Below, piece by piece: positions 1-7,023 of a DNA stretch of 22,057 bases (within the stretch, counting starts at the first letter, position 1; every line of letters starts with the position of its first letter). The position numbers and the translations under genes were made by a program. Source of the DNA: DATDCV01 sp036524155 (lineage in GTDB: Bacteria > Verrucomicrobiota > Verrucomicrobiia > Limisphaerales > UBA8199); contig DATDCV010000439.1 in NCBI GenBank assembly GCA_036524155.1, forward strand, positions 1 to 22,057. The letters run 5' to 3'. The notes under the pieces were generated by a model. That model was not told where the DNA came from and did not search any database. It saw nothing but the letters and a program-made list of their open reading frames with translations.

Positions 1-82
1 AGGTTCTCAACACTCCCCCATGCTTCCTCCTATCCCAAAAACCTCCCACTGAAAAGAAAACAAAGACACCCGCCGCAGTGAC

Positions 83-141
83 CTCCGCATAATTAACACC
101 TCAGCATAATGTCCATTATGCGGAGCTCCGCATAATGGACA
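83..141. repeat. Nested palindromes, tyrosine-recombinase (dif-like) core-site style
   Basis: The motif GCATAAT occurs four times in about 60 bases, twice forward after CTCC (83-93, 126-137), once forward after CTCA (101-110) and once inverted (115-121). Bases 110-141 form a perfect 32-bp palindrome centred on GAGCTC. Bases 104-121 form a second palindrome, GCATAA-TGTCCA-TTATGC. This resembles two inverted recombinase-binding arms around a 6-bp centre, the layout of XerCD/dif sites (E. coli dif has GCATAA-TGTATA-TTATG). The right arm continues as CGGAG rather than the XerD-type TTAAAT, so this is not a canonical chromosomal dif. A dimeric repressor operator or a folded repeat element are alternatives. 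No recombinase gene is in the window. Confidence 0.55.
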
Positions 142-198
142 AAAGCTGTCCAAGTGAAGGAAAATAGTTTGAGGCGGTCTATTTAGTTCAGCTAATCG

Positions 199-223
199 GG
201 AACAGGCAAGATGCCTATCTTCC
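199..223. repeat. Degenerate small palindrome, first copy
   Basis: An imperfect hairpin built around AGGCA-AGA-TGCCT. It is a diverged copy of the cleaner palindrome at 274-294: both share ACAGGCA(A/G)GATGCCT. The pair looks like a dispersed REP-type intergenic repeat. Between the repeats, 141-273 shows no gene or clear promoter. Confidence 0.5.
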
Positions 224-273
224 TCCGTAGGAATGGCAACTTGTCTGTCTCCGTATTCCGGGAATTAGATCAG

Positions 274-294
274 GGACAGGCAGGATGCCTGTCC
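274..294. repeat. Small palindrome at the hemerythrin 3' end
   Basis: Perfect 9-bp arms, GGACAGGCA and TGCCTGTCC, surround a 3-nt loop. The first base of the minus-strand stop codon of the hemerythrin-like gene is the last base of this repeat. Its transcript would form a strong hairpin immediately after the stop. There is no T-run after it, so it would protect or pause the mRNA rather than act as a classical intrinsic terminator. Confidence 0.6.
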
Positions 295-743
295 TACGAC
301 GGTACGGCGATCCTGACCCGTTGGTCCATCCAGGCCTTCCCCAAATCATCCAACGTCTGGGCCTTCAAGACACTTTCGGCCAGCGGGAACACGACACGTT
401 CCTCGCGGTCGAAATGCCGCCGGGAATGTGCGACGGCTGCCAGCAGCAACTGCTGCGCTTCTTTGAGCCTGTTGGCCTGCTGCACGAGCTGCAGATTGCC
501 GTCCATTTCCTGGTGTTCTTCGATGAATGCGTCGCGTTGGCCGATTTGTTCGAAACAATGCTCGAGCGGACCTAGAAAAAGCTCGTCCTCCGTATCGGAA
601 TGAGCCTTCAACATTTCTTCCATTACCGCCGCCACTGCTTTGACCTCGCCCAGGGACTTCAGTTTCGCTGCGGTCGCCTCGATGTGGTCGAACATGTTGT
701 GAAACACCATGTGTTCGGCCAATAACGCTTCGGTAATTTTCAT
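294..743 (-). CDS. Hemerythrin-like HHE domain protein
   Basis: A 149-residue, mostly helical cytoplasmic protein with the hemerythrin/HHE four-helix pattern. Candidate di-iron ligands are His11 and His15 in HMVFH, His20, His48 with nearby acidic residues, His77 in EEHQEM, and His106/His110 with Glu114 in HSRRHFDREE. Known members bind O2 or NO, or handle iron and oxidative stress. The specific role here is not visible. I chose the ATG at 743 because the domain begins directly there. A GTG at 782 would add 13 residues and has a better Shine-Dalgarno (GAAGGG, 8 nt upstream), so the longer form is possible. The gene stands alone, bracketed by palindromic repeats on both sides. The family call is secure; the start is less so. 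Confidence 0.85.
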   Translation of the reverse strand: MKITEALLAEHMVFHNMFDHIEATAAKLKSLGEVKAVAAVMEEMLKAHSDTEDELFLGPLEHCFEQIGQRDAFIEEHQEMDGNLQLVQQANRLKEAQQLLLAAVAHSRRHFDREERVVFPLAESVLKAQTLDDLGKAWMDQRVRIAVPS

Positions 744-826
744 CGCGGCAGCAGTTCTGTCGTTCGGCGTTTGGTGTAGCACAAAGCACGCCCTTCAACC
801 AAGCAATATAATAGGCGCTCGGTACC

Positions 827-926
827 CCTCAGTCTTGGGTCGGAGCGCCGAGTTGCACTCGGCTTACCATCGGCCGTCGGCGCGCTTAAGCCGATTAGAA
901 ATCGGCGCTCCGACCCAAGACCGAGG
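827..926. repeat. Long inverted-repeat element, copy 1
   Basis: Arms of 25 bp (827-851 and 902-926) are inverted copies with one mismatch, of which 20 bp (832-851/902-921) are perfect. Inside are two small hairpin modules: GCCGA-gttgcac-TCGGC at 847-863 and GCCGA-ttagaaa-TCGGC at 890-906. The whole element is related, in reverse orientation, to the one at 6805-6963: the CGCTTAAG spacer edge and the GGTCGGAGCGCCGA arm recur. It fills most of the 783-1000 gap between the hemerythrin-like gene and the GH127-like gene. It encodes no protein and is probably a non-autonomous or REP-type repeat. Confidence 0.75.
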
Positions 927-1000
927 CGATACGGCGCTCGCTGGCGACGTTGAGCATCTTAGTTTCTGAACAAAGTTCGAGCTGCTTTCCGCGGCGGCCA

Positions 1001-3463
1001 TTACCGGGGCAGCTTGCTCAGGGAGATATTGCGAAAAACACCAAGTTCGACGGCGCTGGAAGCACGAAACCCGACGGTGCCGGTGCTGAACCCTCCATCC
1101 TCGCCCGTATAAATCTTCTGGCCGTCCTGATACACGGTAATTTGCGATCCGCGGCAGTCTGTCGCGAAGTGATGCCTTTCACCGCGGCGAATTTCTTTGG
1201 GAAGCGTAACCGGTTCGGCGATCTTCCATTCCCCGTAGCGGCGAACGTGAGGGCGCAGTGTGTTCGGACGAGTTTTGAATTCCGGTGCGTCATAGGTGGA
1301 ATCTGCGGATTGGACCTGGAAGAGCACGCAATCACCCGGGCCTTGCGCGCGCACCACCCAACCAGTAATTCCCTGGCCTTCTGTTGGCAATTCAAGGTCG
1401 AACTCGAATCGGTAATCTGCGCCTGGATTGAAGTCGAGCAGGCCCACGTCGCCCCCGGTCAGCCGCAGCCCGCCTGAGCCGAACTGCCATCCAGCGCTAG
1501 CCAGCCAGGCTCCCGGGTCGTTCTCGAGGTGGTCGCCGAAAGCCCCGCCAGAGACCGGTAGAGGCATCTTGCGCGCGCGTTGCGCGAACTGTTTGCGGGC
1601 TTGAGCCGGGAGTATTGTCGACGGCACGACCAGCACATCGTGCATGAAGGCGGCGCGGCGGCGCGTGCTCACGCCAGACTCAGCTCGGAGGGAAACGAGT
1701 GGCGCCTGTTCCAGCGCCGAGGAGATTTCTTTCAAGCCACTGGTCAGCCCCGATAGTGGCACACTGACGAGGGTGTCCTCCGGACCAGGCCACAATTCCA
1801 GGTGCCCCTCGCCATCCAATTGCGCCAGCAGAGTCATGCGACCAGGGCCGGTGGCTGGAGTGGCGAACAGCACGTCGGGCCCCGCCAGCAGCGCGACATC
1901 GTGCCACCGTGAAATTCTGTCCGCAGGCAACGCGACGGGCTCAAAACGGCGGTGTTCCAGCCGAAGACCGGTCTGAAACGCAACCTGTAGGCGCTCGCCG
2001 CCGCGAAAACTCCGTTCCACCCTGAGATATCCATCTTTTTCGGAAAACGGCACGGGCTTGCCGGCCGCGGTGGTGACGCGCGCTGCGTCCACCCACTTAG
2101 GCCGCCGAATCCAGAGAGATGTCCTGCCTGATTTGGTTTCGGTCAGCGGCCGCAACTCGATCTCGAATCGGCGCTGATTTGCACGCGAGGAAGGCTGGGT
2201 TCTGGCCGTGATTCGATACGCCGCATTGCCGGTTGGCAGATTGCTCCAGAAGTCGAGGGGGAAATTGACAAAGATTCCCTCGGCGGAGGCGGCGGCCAAG
2301 TACGACTTCAGGAAATGCAGCCCCAGCGGTCCATGAAAGCTGCAACAAAAGTACCACTCGTCGAGGTTCCCGGTAGTGCCGATGGGGCCATCCGGATCCC
2401 CATCGAAAGGGCGCCAGCCGTAGCCGCCGTTGGCGCATTGATTGCCGGCGTACTGATTGCCCAGCAGACGCTCGGCCATTTCCAGAAATCGCGTCTGGCC
2501 TGTGAAACGCCAAAGCTCCAGATTGAATCGCAGCCAATCCGACTCGCTGCAACCCTCGTCGCCGGAATGAAACCGGTACCAGTGTTCACCCACGCCGCCC
2601 AGCGGCCAGACATAGCCATTCTGGACGGCGTTCTCCCACTTGGCCAGGGCGCGGTCGAGATAGGATTGGTCGCCTGTAATGTCATACAATTCAAGGATCC
2701 CGCGCCACGCGCACAAGTTGCCATGGCTGTGATCGGTTGGCAGCGAATCGAATTTCTTGAACCACTCCGCCATCCGGCGCGCTTGAGCCAGGTAACGTTC
2801 CTCGTGCGTCGCGCGGTAGAGCAGCGCCAGGCTTTCAAGAGCCGGAAAATAGCAGCAGGTATAGCCATCGCCGCCCGTCCCGGTGGCGCGGAGCTCAGCT
2901 TCGCGCGCGGGCGAACAGAAAATGTCCGCCGTCGAAACGTAAAAGTCGCCCAGGCGGCGCGCCGCCGCCAGGAGATCTGGGTCGTGCAGCTCGTTGGCGG
3001 CAGCCACCAATCCGACCAGCAACCGGGCGTTTCCCCAGAGCATCGGGATGGGAGGCGACATTTTTTCCATCGGCTTGCTGAACTCCATCTCCAACCCGAA
3101 ATGGCCATCCGGCTTCTGAAATTTGGCTATCTCCTGAGCGACCGGCCCAAATGTTGCCGGTCGGTGCCCGCCAACTGGACTCGCCAGGGCCGCGAGTTCA
3201 AGGAACCGGCCGGAAACGTCGCCGCTGTAATTGGTGAAGATGCGGTTTACCTTGAAGGAAACGTCGGACAGGATCCAATCCGTTGTGAACGGCGGTTGGC
3301 TAAGCCGGTCGAGGCTGCGCTGAAGGGATGAACCAAGCGCTCCGCCCAGTTCCACCTGGCGCGGATCCGCCAGTGTAATTCGGGACCAGTTGTCGTCGGC
3401 CGGGAGGGAAGCACCGGCGGCTGCAATGAGCAAAGCCGATAGCCCGCAAACGTTGGGTCGCAT
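1001..3463 (-). CDS. Secreted GH127-like (beta-L-arabinofuranosidase family) glycosidase
   Basis: 820 residues with an N-terminal signal peptide (about 1-20). Residues 80-400 look like the alpha/alpha-barrel of the GH127/DUF1680 group. A glutamate and cysteine in DEGCSESDW (Glu303, Cys305) and a Cys-Cys pair in FCCSFHGP (373-374) match the Glu/Cys/Cys-Cys zinc-thiolate site of GH127 beta-L-arabinofuranosidases; the usual CCPPN is CCSFHGP here. Beta-sandwich regions follow at about 400-520. Residues 640-820 form an extra jelly-roll or LamG/DUF1080-like module. The likely role is exo-hydrolysis of arabinofuranosyl or similar sugars outside the cytoplasm. I chose the ATG at 3463 (AAGG five bases upstream) over a GTG at 3469, which would be one base from that site. 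It is divergent from the GH172-type gene. Substrate is unproven. Confidence 0.78.
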   Translation of the reverse strand: MRPNVCGLSALLIAAAGASLPADDNWSRITLADPRQVELGGALGSSLQRSLDRLSQPPFTTDWILSDVSFKVNRIFTNYSGDVSGRFLELAALASPVGGHRPATFGPVAQEIAKFQKPDGHFGLEMEFSKPMEKMSPPIPMLWGNARLLVGLVAAANELHDPDLLAAARRLGDFYVSTADIFCSPAREAELRATGTGGDGYTCCYFPALESLALLYRATHEERYLAQARRMAEWFKKFDSLPTDHSHGNLCAWRGILELYDITGDQSYLDRALAKWENAVQNGYVWPLGGVGEHWYRFHSGDEGCSESDWLRFNLELWRFTGQTRFLEMAERLLGNQYAGNQCANGGYGWRPFDGDPDGPIGTTGNLDEWYFCCSFHGPLGLHFLKSYLAAASAEGIFVNFPLDFWSNLPTGNAAYRITARTQPSSRANQRRFEIELRPLTETKSGRTSLWIRRPKWVDAARVTTAAGKPVPFSEKDGYLRVERSFRGGERLQVAFQTGLRLEHRRFEPVALPADRISRWHDVALLAGPDVLFATPATGPGRMTLLAQLDGEGHLELWPGPEDTLVSVPLSGLTSGLKEISSALEQAPLVSLRAESGVSTRRRAAFMHDVLVVPSTILPAQARKQFAQRARKMPLPVSGGAFGDHLENDPGAWLASAGWQFGSGGLRLTGGDVGLLDFNPGADYRFEFDLELPTEGQGITGWVVRAQGPGDCVLFQVQSADSTYDAPEFKTRPNTLRPHVRRYGEWKIAEPVTLPKEIRRGERHHFATDCRGSQITVYQDGQKIYTGEDGGFSTGTVGFRASSAVELGVFRNISLSKLPR

Positions 3464-3546
3464 ACACACCTTATCAACGAGACCGAGGGGGCGAAAGCAA
3501 GGGTAAAATCGTCTCGAGGTGGAGGGAGGAAGTGCTCGGGCGTGTT

Positions 3547-3647
3547 AAAGCGGCAGCAAGCTGCGCGCACTCCAAACGCTGGCGCGCGGTTCGTTGTGCA
3601 CGCGCAGTCGCGAAGCGTTTGGAGTGCGCGCAGCTTGCTGCCGCTTT
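3547..3647. repeat. 34-bp perfect inverted repeat between divergent glycosidase genes
   Basis: Arms 3547-3580 and 3614-3647 are perfect inverted copies of 34 bases (starting AAAGCGGCAGCAAGC), with a 33-base GC-rich centre. It lies in the 3464-3750 gap that must hold both divergent promoters. It would form a very stable hairpin in either transcript. No target-site duplication is evident at its ends. Sequences of this style are, as I recall, dispersed in Verrucomicrobiota genomes and create spurious Cys/Ala-rich ORFs. The rest of the gap shows no convincing -35/-10 pair. Confidence 0.8.
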
Positions 3648-3750
3648 CGGTTCGGTGAGCAGACGCAAGCAATCTCTTTCTCTTGAGAATCCGCTTTTCA
3701 AGCGGGTCTTTACGCGGTATCAAGAACTCAAATTTGCGGCTGAATCCATT

Positions 3751-5772
3751 ATGAATAAACTGGCTTGGTTCTTTGCTGCCGCTTTCGTGTGCGGCGGTGT
3801 TCCGGTGACTGGACAGGCACTCTCGTACCCGGACCTGGTGAGCCGACTCACCGACCTCGAGTATCTGGCGACTCTCCCTTTGCCGGGTGAGCAGGGCGCG
3901 CAATGGTCCAGCTATGATCGCAAGAGCAAATATGATTCCGCCAGCGGACGATATGTCGCCTGGGATGCAAACGGCGACGGTGATGGATACATTCGGAAAG
4001 AGGGCGACAAATTCGTCATGGCCGAGATGCAGGGGCCGGGGTGCATTTGGCGCATCTGGTCGGCAATGCCAAAGGCGGGGCATGTACGCATCTATCTGGA
4101 TGGCGCCTCCGAGCCGGCGGTAGACCTGCCATTTGTGGGCTATTTCGACGGGAAAAACCAGCCGTTCACACGTTCTGCGCTGGTCCATACGGTCGCTCGT
4201 GGCTGGAACAACTACACGCCGATCCCCTACCAGAAATCCTGCAAAATCGTCGCCGATCAGGGTTGGGGCCAGTACTTCCATTTCACGTACGAGACTTTCC
4301 CGGCGGGCACAAAGGTTCCCACGTTCAAAAGAGAACTGTCGAACGATGAAGCAGCCGCCCTGGATCACGCCAACGAGATTCTGGCACGCTGCGAGGAGAA
4401 TCTGGCGGCGGGCCGGGCCAATGCCCACGTCACCACCCGGACAGTGAGCGTAGCGGGGAACAAAACCGCAACCGTAACCCGGATTACAGGCCCTCGCGCG
4501 ATCGCCAATCTCCGGGTGAAGTTGGACCTGCCGCCGTCCCCCGCCGATCGGGAGGTGCTGCGTGAACTCGCGCTGCAAATCAGATGGGACGGCGAGAAGG
4601 AGCCCAGCGTCTGGTCGCCCTTGGGTGATTTCTTCGGCACCGCGCCCGGGGCGGACAAATATCGCTCCTATCCGCTCGGGCTTGGCAACGACGGTTGGTG
4701 GTACTGCAATTGGTATATGCCGTTTGCGCGCTCGGCTGAGGTCGAGTTGGTGAATGACGGCAAACCGGAACGGCAGGTCAAATTCGAAATTGTGGACGTA
4801 CCTTGTTCCGCAGCCGCGAGCAGGGTGGGCCGGTTCCACGCCAAATGGCATCGCGATGCGTTCCTGCCCTCAGAACCAGAACGCTGGATTGATTGGCCCA
4901 TGGTCAAGACTGAAGGCGCCGGCCGCTTCGTCGGCGTCATGCTCCATATCTGGAACCCGCGCGGCAGTTGGTGGGGCGAGGGCGACGAAAAGTTCTTTGT
5001 TGATGGGGAGAAATTCGCTTCTACGTTTGGGACCGGGTCCGAGGATTATTTTGGCTACGCCTGGTGCGATCCGGCCCTCTTCCAAAACGCGTTCCACAAC
5101 CAGACACACCAGGACGGCAACAACAAGGGCCACGTGGCGGTCAACCGCTGGCATATCGCCGACCAGGTGCCGTTTCACACCGGCTTCGAAGCTGATATTG
5201 AGAAGTACTATCCGAACCAGCGCCCCACTCTCTATGCGGCGACGGTTTATTGGTACCTGGCGGCCGATGGCAAAGACCTTTACCGCCCGGTGCGGCTCGA
5301 CCAGCGCCTCGGGTATTGGGGCGAGATACAAACCTTCAAGGTCAAAGGCGCGCTCGAAGGTGAGCGCCTCAAGGTCCTGTCGAAAACCGGCGGCGACCCC
5401 CACGAGCAGGGACTCACTGAATTTGGCGCGCAATGGAGCAATGACGCTCATTTGTGGTGGACCGACGCCAAGCCTGGCGACAAGCTCGACCTGGCCTTGC
5501 CGGTGCCCCAAACCGGCAAATACCAAATCACCATGCAATTTACCAAGGCTCCCGATTACGGCATTGCCCAGCTCTATGTCGATGGCGAGAAACTTGGCGA
5601 GCCACTCGATCTCTATCATCCTGCGGTGATTCCCACCGGCCCGATGGTTATGGGCGCTCGTGACCTCAGCTCGGGCGATCACAAGTTGACCGTTGCAATC
5701 GTCGGCGCCAATGAGAAGGCCGTCAAAAGCTATATGTTTGGACTGGACTATGTGAAGCTCGACCCGAAATAG
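3751..5772 (+). CDS. Secreted GH172 / DUF2961-type glycoside hydrolase
   Basis: 673 residues with a signal peptide (about 1-22). The DUF2961 core runs from about 40 to 535. It shows GPGCIWRIW (95-103), RIYLDG (113-118), an acidic cluster WWGEGDEKFF (407-416) and the hallmark GTGSEDYFG (427-435). Glu410 and Glu431 are 21 residues apart, the same spacing as the two catalytic glutamates I recall for the GH172 alpha-fructofuranosidase, so the enzyme is probably active. A C-terminal beta-sandwich module (about 540-673) may bind carbohydrate. GH172 enzymes act on furanosides such as fructofuranosyl or D-arabinofuranosyl units. The open frame extends upstream through the inverted repeat, but the signal peptide fixes the start at 3751. 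A Tat-exported isomerase-like gene follows 64 bp downstream. Confidence 0.85.
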   Translation: MNKLAWFFAAAFVCGGVPVTGQALSYPDLVSRLTDLEYLATLPLPGEQGAQWSSYDRKSKYDSASGRYVAWDANGDGDGYIRKEGDKFVMAEMQGPGCIWRIWSAMPKAGHVRIYLDGASEPAVDLPFVGYFDGKNQPFTRSALVHTVARGWNNYTPIPYQKSCKIVADQGWGQYFHFTYETFPAGTKVPTFKRELSNDEAAALDHANEILARCEENLAAGRANAHVTTRTVSVAGNKTATVTRITGPRAIANLRVKLDLPPSPADREVLRELALQIRWDGEKEPSVWSPLGDFFGTAPGADKYRSYPLGLGNDGWWYCNWYMPFARSAEVELVNDGKPERQVKFEIVDVPCSAAASRVGRFHAKWHRDAFLPSEPERWIDWPMVKTEGAGRFVGVMLHIWNPRGSWWGEGDEKFFVDGEKFASTFGTGSEDYFGYAWCDPALFQNAFHNQTHQDGNNKGHVAVNRWHIADQVPFHTGFEADIEKYYPNQRPTLYAATVYWYLAADGKDLYRPVRLDQRLGYWGEIQTFKVKGALEGERLKVLSKTGGDPHEQGLTEFGAQWSNDAHLWWTDAKPGDKLDLALPVPQTGKYQITMQFTKAPDYGIAQLYVDGEKLGEPLDLYHPAVIPTGPMVMGARDLSSGDHKLTVAIVGANEKAVKSYMFGLDYVKLDPK

Positions 5773-5836
5773 AGCGAGGTCCAATTCCCGAATCGGAAGA
5801 CGAGAGTTCCAGGCCTGATGTTGAAAGGATAAGAGA

Positions 5837-6781
5837 ATGCAAACTGCCGGGTCACAGACTTCACTCACGCGGCGCGAGTTCGTCAGGAGGATCGCCTTGG
5901 GCGGTTCAGCGGTTGGTCTTTGCGGTGCCGGCGCGCTGGCATCAGAGGCCTCGGCGGCCTCGCCGCCTTCGATTGTGGTGTTCAGCAAGATTTTCCAGGA
6001 AATCAAATTGAACTACGAAGACGCCGCGGCGCTGACCGCAGAGGCCGGCCTGGACGGCATCGATTGCCCCGTCCGACCGGGCGGGGAGGTGCTGCCCGAG
6101 AGGGTTGCGGATGACTTGCCGCGATACGCGGAGGCATTACGCAAACACGGCCTGAAAATACCCCTGCTGACCACGGCGATCACCAGTACAGCGACGCCCC
6201 ACGCCGAATTGATCCTCAAGACCGGCAAGCAACTGGGCGCGACGTTCTATCGCTTGGGTTTTGTCTATCACAAAAAGAACACTACGGTTTCGGACCAAAT
6301 CGCCGAGGCAAGGACCCAGCTTAAGGACCTGGCGGGACTTAATCGGCAGATCGGCATCGGCGCGCTCCTCCAGAATCACTCTCCGTCGGGCAGCAGCGTC
6401 TACCTGGCGGGTGACCTTTCTGAAATGCGCCAACTGGTGGAAGGCTTCGAGCCGGGCCAAATCGGCGTTGCCTTCGACATCGGTCACGCGCTCATCGTTC
6501 ACGGCGACGGTTGGCGCGCGCATTTCGAGGCGCTGAGATCTCACCTGAAGATCGCTTACATCAAGGACGCCACCCGTCGGGGTCGGTGGACGCCCTTCGG
6601 CCAGGGGGAGATCGGACAGGCCGGATATTTCAAGTTGCTGAAGCAGATGAATTACCAGGCCCCGTTCTCAATGCACATCGAGTACGACTGGGCCGACCCG
6701 GGCAACAAGAGCAGGGCGACGCTTCTGAAGGTTCTTCGGGAGAGCTCGGGCGTGCTGCGGCGCTGGCTTGCCGAGGCTTGA
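5837..6781 (+). CDS. Tat-exported sugar isomerase/epimerase-like TIM barrel
   Basis: 314 residues starting with a twin-arginine signal (TRREFVRR at 11-18, then a hydrophobic stretch and an Ala-rich cleavage region near 35-42). The rest resembles the xylose-isomerase-like TIM barrel (AP-endonuclease 2 superfamily). Visible active-site elements are LLQNHS (177-182), FDIGHA (213-218), YIKDA (241-245) and IEYD (281-284). The classical metal ligands Glu, Asp, His, Glu appear here as Gln179, Asp214, Tyr241 and Glu282. The Gln-Asn-His version recurs, to my knowledge, in a planctomycete/verrucomicrobial subfamily. It probably works in the periplasm with the preceding GH172-type enzyme. ATG 5837 has AAGGA seven bases upstream. 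Exact reaction unknown. Confidence 0.8.
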   Translation: MQTAGSQTSLTRREFVRRIALGGSAVGLCGAGALASEASAASPPSIVVFSKIFQEIKLNYEDAAALTAEAGLDGIDCPVRPGGEVLPERVADDLPRYAEALRKHGLKIPLLTTAITSTATPHAELILKTGKQLGATFYRLGFVYHKKNTTVSDQIAEARTQLKDLAGLNRQIGIGALLQNHSPSGSSVYLAGDLSEMRQLVEGFEPGQIGVAFDIGHALIVHGDGWRAHFEALRSHLKIAYIKDATRRGRWTPFGQGEIGQAGYFKLLKQMNYQAPFSMHIEYDWADPGNKSRATLLKVLRESSGVLRRWLAEA

Positions 6782-6804
6782 ATCATTACCAGACGGTTAG
6801 TATT

Positions 6805-6963
6805 CGCTCAGTCTCGGGTCGGAGCGCCGATTTTCAATCGGCTTAAGCGAACCGACGGCCGCCCATAGGCCGAGTGCAACTCGGCGCTCCGCACACTTCG
6901 TCACGCTGCCATGGCCACGTTCTAGGCCGACTGCAAGTCGGCGCTCCGACCCGAGACTGAGCG
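6805..6963. repeat. Long inverted-repeat element, copy 2 (three hairpin modules)
   Basis: Terminal arms 6805-6830 and 6938-6963 are perfect 26-bp inverted copies (CGCTCAGTCTCGGGTCGGAG...). Three GCCGA-7 nt-TCGGC hairpin modules lie at 6826-6842, 6869-6885 and 6926-6942. The first two modules plus their CTTAAGCG...CCGACGGCCG spacer are a reversed homologue of the element at 827-926; the third module is extra. A 10-bp direct repeat, CATTACCAGA, lies outside the element at 6784-6793 and 6972-6981. It fills most of the 6782-7023 gap, in which I see no clear promoter. Confidence 0.78.
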
Positions 6964-7023
6964 GCTGCACCCATTACCAGAAGTCTCTTGAAGGTGGATG
7001 GGCTTTGAATTAGGCTCGCCGCG

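Noticed and set aside
104..121. The chromosomal dif site
   Set aside because: The left arm and centre look similar, but the right arm lacks the XerD-type TTAAAT end, and several copies of the motif are packed together.
814..940. GGCGCTCG direct repeat around the 827-926 element as a target duplication
   Set aside because: The 8-mer is part of the element's own CGGCGCTCCG-type vocabulary, so it is not informative.
3532..3750. N-terminal extension of the GH172-type gene
   Set aside because: It translates the inverted repeat and hides the signal peptide; the ATG at 3751 is the natural start.
3247..4851. Long minus-strand open frame (534 codons)
   Set aside because: It lies antisense to the GH172-type gene and across the inverted repeat, has no domain-like pattern, and is a GC-rich shadow.
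4870..6006. Minus-strand open frame (378 codons)
   Set aside because: Antisense to the GH172-type and isomerase-like genes, whose motifs are clear; no start signal or family pattern.
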